Below, piece after piece: positions 8,674-14,059 of a DNA stretch of 35,868 nt. Position 1 is the first letter of the stretch; every line of letters starts with the position of its first letter. The position numbers were made by a program, and so were the translations under genes. Source of the DNA: an uncultured Erysipelotrichaceae bacterium (GTDB lineage: Bacteria; Bacillota_I; Bacilli_A; RF39; UBA660); NCBI GenBank assembly GCA_902795725.1, contig CADBLY010000021.1, forward strand, positions 1 to 35,868. Direction: 5' to 3'. The notes beneath the pieces were generated by a model. It was not told where the DNA came from. It saw only the letters and a list, made by a program, of their open reading frames with translations, and did not search any database.

Positions 8674-8859
8674 ATGAAAGAAGCAGCAGGAGAAGCAAAC
8701 ATGACAGTAATAACTATAGTATTAATAGCTATAGTATTAGGAGTAGGGACAATTATAGTAACAACAATGATGAGAAATGCAGAAACAAAAACAGATAATG
8801 CCGATCAATCTCAAAATTGCAAATATAATACAGAGACAAACAGGTATGAATGTAATTAA
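8674..8859 (+). CDS. Small Flp/Tad-like pilin, copy 1
   Basis: This 61-residue protein starts MKEAAGEANMTVITIVLIAI, then a hydrophobic helix to about residue 32 and a short polar tail with two cysteines near the end (NCKYNTETNRYECN). Size and layout (short leader, one helix, small tail) fit Flp-type major pilins. The classical glutamate at +5 after the processing glycine is not obvious. A strong AGGAGG precedes the start and a consensus promoter precedes that. Its neighbour at 8877 shares the first 41 coding bases exactly. A major filament subunit role is inference. Confidence 0.75.
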   Translation: MKEAAGEANMTVITIVLIAIVLGVGTIIVTTMMRNAETKTDNADQSQNCKYNTETNRYECN

Positions 8860-8917
8860 TAAGGAGATGAAAAAGAATGAAAGAAGCAGCAGGAGAAGCA
8901 AACATGACAGTAATAAC
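8674..8917 (+). repeat. 41-base direct repeat at the starts of the two pilin genes
   Basis: Bases 8674-8714 and 8877-8917 are identical, covering the first 13 codons and two further bases of both genes. Similarity continues at protein level through the membrane helix but with changed codons. This indicates tandem duplication with the leader kept constant by selection, conversion or recent exchange. Recombination between copies would delete one pilin. Confidence 0.9.
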
Positions 8918-9107
8918 GATTGTGTTAATTGCAATAGTATTAGGGGCTGGGACCATCATTGTTAACAATTTAATGACAAACGCAGCAAAGAAGAATGTGT
9001 GTGTAGCACAAGGTGGAACTAAAATTGCTGGAACTGATTGTAAAGATGATAATGATAATAAGATATGTTCATTGACTTCGGATACAAACGGTTGGCATTG
9101 CAACTAG
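8877..9107 (+). CDS. Small Flp/Tad-like pilin, copy 2
   Basis: This 76-residue paralogue has the same leader and helix as copy 1 and a longer, different tail containing four cysteines. These include CVAQGGTKIAGTDC and IC...HC, spaced to form two disulfides. It lies 17 bases after copy 1, under the same consensus promoter, and its stop codon is within a strong terminator. Keeping the helix constant while the exposed tail varies is what one expects of filament subunits with different surfaces. Major versus minor status cannot be told from sequence. Confidence 0.75.
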   Translation: MKEAAGEANMTVITIVLIAIVLGAGTIIVNNLMTNAAKKNVCVAQGGTKIAGTDCKDDNDNKICSLTSDTNGWHCN

Positions 9108-9137
9108 ATTAGAAAACAATTCTAATCTTTTTATTTT
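9106..9137 (+). terminator. Terminator after the pilin pair
   Basis: A perfect 9-bp stem AGATTAGAA/TTCTAATCT (9106-9114 with 9120-9128) with a 5-base loop is followed by TTTTATTTT. The stop codon of pilin copy 2 lies in the stem. Together with the promoter at 8616 it defines a two-gene transcription unit. Confidence 0.85.
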
Positions 9138-9139
9138 AC

Positions 9140-9168
9140 TTGAAAAAAACTTCAATATATAGTATTAT
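9140..9168 (+). promoter_or_regulatory. Promoter restarting the block after the pilin unit
   Basis: TTGAAA (9140-9145), a 17-base spacer and TATTAT (9163-9168) precede the gene at 9195 by 26 bases. Confidence 0.65.
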
Positions 9169-9194
9169 GTATATAGTAGTAAGAAGGTAATCAT

Positions 9195-9716
9195 ATGAAA
9201 CAAAGTATAGGTTATACAGTATCACTAAATATAGTTATAGTTTTCATAGTGGTTATTTTCTGCTTTATAGGTGGGGCTATTAGCTATTATAAAGCCTTTA
9301 AAGTTAATAATGCCATTGCAGATAGTATAGAAAAATATGAAGGGTATAATGATTTATCCAAAAAAGAAATAAAAAGACAATTGTCATCATTAGGTTATAA
9401 TATGTCTAATGTAACATGTGGTTCCCATAAAGTAGGCGCATTTCCGGGATCAACTCCTACTAAAACACTAATAATTGGAGAAGGTGGAAACAATGGTTAT
9501 TGTGTCTATTACAATGTAGTTAAGTGTACAAAAAAAGGATATTCGGTTGATAAAACAATAAATGGATCTAAGGACCCAATATGTAAAGCTGAAGAATATA
9601 ATTATGTTATAAAAACATATCTTCGCTTTAATCTACCTATAATAAATCAATGGTTAAAATTCCCGGTATATACAAAAACAAACAATATATATGCTTGTTA
9701 TGGAAATAATTGTTAA
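9195..9716 (+). CDS. TadE/TadF-like pseudopilin protein 1
   Basis: The 173-residue protein has a short leader MKQSIG, a membrane helix (about 10-32) with two following glycines (FIGGAISYYKAF), and an exposed domain with six cysteines. An N-terminal helix continued by an amphipathic segment (IADSIEKYEGYNDLSKKEIK) is the usual pseudopilin design. The next gene encodes a paralogue with the same 'YxxxSY.KA' transition and the same Cys-containing phrase near NGYCVYY / SSYCIYE. Likely a minor pilin or TadE/F equivalent of the Tad-like apparatus. Confidence 0.65.
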   Translation: MKQSIGYTVSLNIVIVFIVVIFCFIGGAISYYKAFKVNNAIADSIEKYEGYNDLSKKEIKRQLSSLGYNMSNVTCGSHKVGAFPGSTPTKTLIIGEGGNNGYCVYYNVVKCTKKGYSVDKTINGSKDPICKAEEYNYVIKTYLRFNLPIINQWLKFPVYTKTNNIYACYGNNC

Positions 9717-9728
9717 GGAGGATTGATT

Positions 9729-10196
9729 ATGAATGAATCTGTAGGAGGTTCACTTCTATTAAATCTTGTTGTTGTTGTAATAGGCACTATGATAGCTATT
9801 TTTACTGCATCGTTTGCCTATAACAAAGCCTATAGAGCAAAATCTATCATTATTGATGAAATACAAAATTATATAAAAACTGAAAATAAAGACTTAAATA
9901 ATATTGAAGAATTAACTGCTAATATAAATGAACAATTAACTAACATGGGGTATAGATTGACTAAAAAAGAGTGTCCAACTAAAGAAAACAAACAATTAAT
10001 AAATCATGATAATTCTAGTTATTGTATTTATGAAGTTGCAGAAACAGATGACATAGGAAATCAAAACATATACTATGAAGTGCAAACCTATATGTATTTT
10101 GATATTCCGTTAGTAAATTTTAGTATTCCTGTCAAAGGACAAACAGTATCTTTTAGAAAAAATATAGTAAATGTAAATATGGAAGGAGAACTATGA
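9729..10196 (+). CDS. TadE/TadF-like pseudopilin protein 2
   Basis: This 155-residue paralogue of the preceding protein has leader MNESVGG, membrane helix (about 8-30), polar helix (YNKAYRAKSIIIDEIQNYIK) and an exposed domain. I use the ATG at 9729: AAGGAGG lies 7 bases upstream, while an in-frame TTG at 9723 is too close to it. Both proteins end in a similar 'TY..FD/N.P..N' phrase (MYFDIPLVNFSIPVKGQ versus LRFNLPIINQWLKFPV). It overlaps the TadZ-like gene by ATGA (10193-10196), so the two are translationally coupled. Confidence 0.65.
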   Translation: MNESVGGSLLLNLVVVVIGTMIAIFTASFAYNKAYRAKSIIIDEIQNYIKTENKDLNNIEELTANINEQLTNMGYRLTKKECPTKENKQLINHDNSSYCIYEVAETDDIGNQNIYYEVQTYMYFDIPLVNFSIPVKGQTVSFRKNIVNVNMEGEL

Positions 10197-11113
10197 ACAT
10201 AGTAATAGCTAATCAATATAGTGAATTGATAAAACAACTTAATATTTCAGAAAACATATATACAGGATTATATGATGTTAATGAAGTAGGAAATAGTATG
10301 AATAAAATACAATTTGATACTTTAATTATTGATGTAACTGCAATCAAAAACTATCAATATATTAGCACTATTAAACAATTGACCAATTATATAGATGCAA
10401 GTAAAATAATTATACTATTAGATAATAATTGTATAAATGATGAATTTATAAATGGTTTAGTATCCGTAGGCATTTATAATTTTGCTAAAGATACAGATGG
10501 TTTATTAAAACTACTTAATGATCCGCACACATATAACGATGTATCTGGATACCGAAATGAATATAACAAAGATACCTTACCAATAAACAATGAAAAACGT
10601 CACGCTAAAGTTATTGGATTAGTAAATGTAACAAGGCATGCAGGCTCAACAACTTTAGCATATAGTCTTGTAAAAATTCTAAAAAAGAAGTATAATGTAA
10701 TTGGTATTGAAGTTGATGCAACAGATTTTTCCTTCTTTAAAAGTAAAAATCTTATTTCAACTATTAGCAATAAAATAAAATATCTTGTAAATAAATATGA
10801 TGATCAAGATATCATTATCATTGATACTAACGATTCGAATAAAGCGATTCAAGAATGTGATCAAGTTTTATATCTTGTTGAACCAACAACTATAAAAATA
10901 AATAAGCTAATGTTATCTAAACCTACTATATTTAGAGACTTATTTGATAAAAAAGTAGTGTTGAATAAATGCTTTTTAAACAAATGGGATATAGCTGAGT
11001 TTGAAAATGAATCAAGATTAAAAATATTTTATAGTATGCCATCTATAAATGAAAGGGATAAAACTGATCCCAATGTTATAAAACTATTAGCTAAGCTAGG
11101 AATAAAAATATAG
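10193..11113 (+). CDS. TadZ/CpaE-like protein with degraded P-loop
   Basis: The 306 residues read as two parts: a receiver-like alpha/beta N-terminal domain (about 1-110, with TLIIDVTAIKNYQ and IIILLDNN strands) and a MinD/ParA-like domain (about 138-306: VIGLVNVTRHAGSTTLAYSL, IGIEVDATDFSFF, DDQDIIIIDTND). This architecture is that of TadZ/CpaE, which positions Tad pili in the cell. The P-loop (TRHAGSTT, about 147-154) lacks the KGGxGKT lysines, so ATP binding is doubtful; atypical P-loops occur in some TadZ proteins. It is coupled to the preceding pseudopilin gene and closes the Tad-like half of the block. Confidence 0.72.
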   Translation: MNIVIANQYSELIKQLNISENIYTGLYDVNEVGNSMNKIQFDTLIIDVTAIKNYQYISTIKQLTNYIDASKIIILLDNNCINDEFINGLVSVGIYNFAKDTDGLLKLLNDPHTYNDVSGYRNEYNKDTLPINNEKRHAKVIGLVNVTRHAGSTTLAYSLVKILKKKYNVIGIEVDATDFSFFKSKNLISTISNKIKYLVNKYDDQDIIIIDTNDSNKAIQECDQVLYLVEPTTIKINKLMLSKPTIFRDLFDKKVVLNKCFLNKWDIAEFENESRLKIFYSMPSINERDKTDPNVIKLLAKLGIKI

Positions 11114-11121
11114 GTGATAAA

Positions 11122-11619
11122 ATGATAAAAAAAAGAAAACTAATATTATTAGCTCTCAGTATCTTATTTGTACCAATAGCGCAAGCACAGGGGTTTAGTA
11201 ACTATACTTCTTCTGTCAAAAGTTGTGGTAATGGAATGATTACAGATATTCCGTCCGCTCTACCAAAAATAATAAAAATAGTATACCTAAGTTTACAAAT
11301 AGCTGTTCCAGTGTTGTTAGTAATATTTGGAATGATTGATTTAATAAAAGCTGTAATAGCTGGAAAAGAAGATGAAATAAAAAAATCACAAGGCGTTTTT
11401 ATTAGAAGATTGATTACAGGTGTATTGGTATTCTTTATTCTATCTATAGTAAAATTCTTGATTTATTTTGCTGCTGATGATGATAAGTCTGCTAATATAA
11501 TAGACTGTACAAATTGCTTTTTAAATAATAATTGTGAGGAGAAAGAAAAAAATGAAAATACGACCACAACTAAAAAAACAACCAATAAAAAAAGTAAAAC
11601 AGCCAAAAAGACTGCCTAA
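11122..11619 (+). CDS. VirB2-like T4SS subunit 1
   Basis: The 165-residue protein has a signal peptide ending near AQAQ (about residue 23), a short cysteine-containing N-terminal part, then two membrane helices joined by a conserved charged loop: LLVIFGMIDLIKAV, GKEDEIKKSQ, then RRLITGVLVFFIL. Two-helix small proteins with a cytoplasmic charged loop are the VirB2/TrbC design. Four paralogues occur here (11122, 11552, 12045, 13598). The tail is Cys-rich (CTNCFLNNNC) followed by a Lys/Thr-rich stretch. That Lys/Thr tail is encoded in the region overlapping the next gene by 68 bases. Confidence 0.72.
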   Translation: MIKKRKLILLALSILFVPIAQAQGFSNYTSSVKSCGNGMITDIPSALPKIIKIVYLSLQIAVPVLLVIFGMIDLIKAVIAGKEDEIKKSQGVFIRRLITGVLVFFILSIVKFLIYFAADDDKSANIIDCTNCFLNNNCEEKEKNENTTTTKKTTNKKSKTAKKTA

Positions 11620-12031
11620 ATTATTTCTCTTATTAACACTAGTTATGTGTTGTATGCCATATATAGTTAATGCAGAAATAAGCAAAGTAGTATGTGGTGA
11701 TGATAAACAAGGCTTTGTTGGTAAGGAATATGCCATACCACAAAAAGTACCTGAACTAACATCTTTTGCTGTAACAGCAATGGAAGTAGCTATTCCTGTT
11801 ATTATAGTAATATTTGGAATGATTGATTTAATAAAAGCTATAACATCTGGAAAAGAAGATGAAATGAAAAAAGCTCAGGGAATAGTTATTAAAAGGCTAA
11901 TAGCTGGTGCATTAGTATTCTTTATCTTTGCAATCGTAAAACTATTAATTAATGCAGTAGATAATAATGCAGCAGGTATTATAGATTGCATGAATTGCTT
12001 TATAAATAATTCATGCAAACCACTAAAGTAA
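11552..12031 (+). CDS. VirB2-like T4SS subunit 2
   Basis: This 159-residue paralogue carries the shared core IVIFGMIDLIKAITSGKEDE and RLIAGALVFFIFAIVKLL and ends in CMNCFINNSC. The N-terminus is strongly basic before its signal-like helix (about 25-45, ending VNA). I use the ATG at 11552, 7 bases after GAGGAGAAAG; a GTG at 11534 precedes that site and is unlikely. The start lies 68 bases inside the upstream gene in another frame, so the basic N-terminus and the upstream basic tail are read from the same DNA. Confidence 0.72.
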   Translation: MKIRPQLKKQPIKKVKQPKRLPKLFLLLTLVMCCMPYIVNAEISKVVCGDDKQGFVGKEYAIPQKVPELTSFAVTAMEVAIPVIIVIFGMIDLIKAITSGKEDEMKKAQGIVIKRLIAGALVFFIFAIVKLLINAVDNNAAGIIDCMNCFINNSCKPLK

Positions 12032-12044
12032 CGGAGGTGAAATT

Positions 12045-12452
12045 ATGAAAAAAATAAAATATCTAATGGTAAGTGCATTTGCATTTTTATTATCATTCCC
12101 AGTATTAGCGGCAGATTCTTGTAAAGAAGAAGGAACAAAAGCTTGTAACAATGTTATTAAGTGTTTACCAAGAAAATTACCTGATACTGTTCACACTATA
12201 ATACTTGTTTTACAAATAGCTGTTCCAGTATTGTTAGTAATATTTGGAATGATCGATTTGATCAAAGCTGTTGTAGCCGGAAAAGAAGATGAAATCAAAA
12301 AAGCTCAAGGAATATTTGTAAAAAGACTTATTGCTGGAGTATTAGTATTCTTTGTTGTTGCTATTGTTAAATTAGTATTTTTCTTAGCAACGGATAATGA
12401 TAATCAGAATATCTGGAGCTGTGCAGATTTATTCTTGAATGGAGTAAAATAA
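12045..12452 (+). CDS. VirB2-like T4SS subunit 3
   Basis: This 135-residue paralogue has a clear signal peptide (cleavage probably after VLA, about residue 22) and the core LQIAVPVLLVIFGMIDLIKA, GKEDEIKKAQ, KRLIAGVLVFFVV. It is the shortest form of the signal-bearing three, with cysteines in the N-terminal part (DSCKEEGTKAC) and one near the C-terminus. The ribosome-binding site is an ideal GGAGGTGA. It is one base before the minor-pilin-like gene at 12454. Probably a pilus or channel subunit of the T4SS-like half. Confidence 0.75.
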   Translation: MKKIKYLMVSAFAFLLSFPVLAADSCKEEGTKACNNVIKCLPRKLPDTVHTIILVLQIAVPVLLVIFGMIDLIKAVVAGKEDEIKKAQGIFVKRLIAGVLVFFVVAIVKLVFFLATDNDNQNIWSCADLFLNGVK

Positions 12453-12453
12453 C

Positions 12454-13539
12454 ATGAAAGATTTCTTTAATAAAATGGATAAAAAATTCCTATATACGAG
12501 TGGCTTACTAATATCTATCCCACTACTCATAATTATAGTTTTAATGATGTTACGAGGATGCCAAGGCAAAAAAATGACTTATGAAAAATATCAAGATAAA
12601 ATGCTTATAAAAGCTAAAAAATATTTTGAATATCACAAGTTATTACCAACCAATGATGGTAAAGTTGCAGTTGTTACTCTTGATGATTTAATATCTTATG
12701 GATTAAAAAGTCCAAAAAGATCACTAAAGGATTCATCTTGCACAGGATCAGTAACTGTCAGAAATAATAATTCAGAATATCAATATATTCCTTATCTAGA
12801 TTGTAAAGATTATAAAACTGACTATGTAATAAATCATTTAAAAAAAGATATTGTTACATCTGAATCTGGTTTATATCAAGTTGGTAATGAATATATCTAT
12901 AAAGGTAATAAAGTAAATAATTATATATCATTTTTTAATACACTTTATCGCATTATAAAAATAGATTCAAATAATAATCTAAGACTTGTAAAAGTAAAAA
13001 GAGAAGATGCTCAGGTTTCTTGGGATGATAAATATAATGTATCAGTGGATGAAAATGTCGGTATTAACGACTATTATAATAGTTCTATTTATGATACATT
13101 ATGGAAAAGTTACAATAATATTAAATCAGTAACCAAAGATATGAAAACGCATATGTTAAGCCACGATGTATGCTTAGACAAAAAAAGTTTAAATGACAAA
13201 TCAATAGAACAACCGGTATGTCAGAATGTTTTAAAAAATCAATATATTAGTATACCATCAGTTTATGATTATACTAATGCCAGTTATGATGAAAACTGTA
13301 AATCAATAGGTGATGGAGCATGTGCTAATTTTAATTATCTTGATGATGTGTTATATGCCACATGGACTGTTAACGCTTCAAGTGATGATACTTTTTCGGT
13401 TTATTATTTATCAGGACACTATGTTGATGTTCAAAAAGCTGAAAATTACAAAAGTTATTACTGGATAATAAATATTAGCGGTAATGAAATATATCAAGGT
13501 GGAGAAGGAACTTTAGAAAAACCGTATATTATTAAATAA
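12454..13539 (+). CDS. Minor-pilin-like membrane-anchored exported protein
   Basis: The 361-residue protein has a short cytoplasmic N-terminus, one membrane helix (about 15-33) and a large exported domain. Two phrases are shared with pilin-like surface proteins of many gut Firmicutes: a mid-protein 'LYRIIKIDSNNNLRLVK' (the W/YRIVxI..DGslRLI theme) and the C-terminal 'GGEGTLEKPYIIK' (GxGTxxdPYvI). Several cysteines are in the exported part. It is placed between VirB2-like subunits 3 and 4. I cannot name the family with certainty; a tip or minor subunit exposed at the surface is the best guess. Confidence 0.55.
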   Translation: MKDFFNKMDKKFLYTSGLLISIPLLIIIVLMMLRGCQGKKMTYEKYQDKMLIKAKKYFEYHKLLPTNDGKVAVVTLDDLISYGLKSPKRSLKDSSCTGSVTVRNNNSEYQYIPYLDCKDYKTDYVINHLKKDIVTSESGLYQVGNEYIYKGNKVNNYISFFNTLYRIIKIDSNNNLRLVKVKREDAQVSWDDKYNVSVDENVGINDYYNSSIYDTLWKSYNNIKSVTKDMKTHMLSHDVCLDKKSLNDKSIEQPVCQNVLKNQYISIPSVYDYTNASYDENCKSIGDGACANFNYLDDVLYATWTVNASSDDTFSVYYLSGHYVDVQKAENYKSYYWIINISGNEIYQGGEGTLEKPYIIK

Positions 13540-13543
13540 TATA

Positions 13544-13573
13544 TTGACTTTAAAATATAATTTATAGTATAAT
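13544..13573 (+). promoter_or_regulatory. Promoter of the fourth VirB2-like gene
   Basis: TTGACT (13544-13549), an 18-base spacer and TATAAT (13568-13573) lie just after the preceding stop codon and 24 bases before the ATG. Confidence 0.75.
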
Positions 13574-13597
13574 AAAATTAGTTTAGGAGGAATGCAA

Positions 13598-13972
13598 ATG
13601 TCATTTTTGATTGATGTAGATAATAGTTTAACTTATTCTTGTGGAACAATAGGACTAGAATTTAACGGGATGATACCATATATAGTTGCTAGCATAGTAA
13701 CTATTATTAAAATAGTAGTACCAATCTTGTTAATAATATTTGGTATGATTGACTTAGTAAAAGCTGTAACTGCAGGAAAAGAAGATGAAATTAAAAAAGC
13801 ACAAACTGTTTTCATCAGAAGATTAGTAATGGGTATTTTGGTATTCTTTGTAGTAGTAATAGTACAAATGCTTGTTACGTTTGTATCAAACAAAGATAGA
13901 AATGTTGCTAATTGTTTCCGTTGCTTTATTAATGGTGATGTTGGAGACACTGCATGCTATGTATCGAATTAA
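13598..13972 (+). CDS. VirB2-like T4SS subunit 4
   Basis: This 124-residue paralogue has the core VPILLIIFGMIDLVKAVTAG, KEDEIKKAQ, RRLVMGILVFFVVVIVQ and Cys-containing ends (SCG; NCFRCFING). Unlike the other three it lacks an N-terminal signal peptide. The ATG at 13598 lies 8 bases after AGGAGG; an ATG at 13592 is too close to it. Its own promoter and a downstream terminator make it a single-gene unit, suggesting it is the most abundant of the four or independently regulated. Confidence 0.75.
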   Translation: MSFLIDVDNSLTYSCGTIGLEFNGMIPYIVASIVTIIKIVVPILLIIFGMIDLVKAVTAGKEDEIKKAQTVFIRRLVMGILVFFVVVIVQMLVTFVSNKDRNVANCFRCFINGDVGDTACYVSN

Positions 13973-14011
13973 AAAAAGGATAATTAATCATTGATTAATC
14001 CTTTTTTTTTT
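13973..14011 (+). terminator. Terminator after the fourth VirB2-like gene
   Basis: An imperfect hairpin (A-run, GG and ATTAAT pairing with ATTAAT, CC and a long T-run at 14002-14011) follows the stop at once. The stem has a bulge but the T-run is strong. It overlaps the promoter for the next gene. Confidence 0.65.
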
Positions 14012-14019
14012 GGTATAAT
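13991..14019 (+). promoter_or_regulatory. Promoter of the VirB6-to-VirD4 segment, embedded in the terminator
   Basis: TTGATT (13991-13996), a 17-base spacer and the extended -10 TGGTATAAT (14011-14019). The -35 lies within the terminator stem and the -10 follows its T-run directly. Confidence 0.7.
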
Positions 14020-14059
14020 TATGATACTAGTAGAGATTTTTGTTAAGGAGGTACAAAGT

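Noticed and set aside
8737..9103. Leftward Leu/Cys-rich frames opposite the small pilins.
   Set aside because: They are antisense to the conserved pilin helix and have no start signals.
13991..14059. TTG start at 13991 for the VirB6-like gene (23 extra residues).
   Set aside because: It lies within the terminator hairpin and T-run and upstream of the transcript start predicted from the -10 at 14014. The ATG at 14060 has AAGGAGG at ideal distance.
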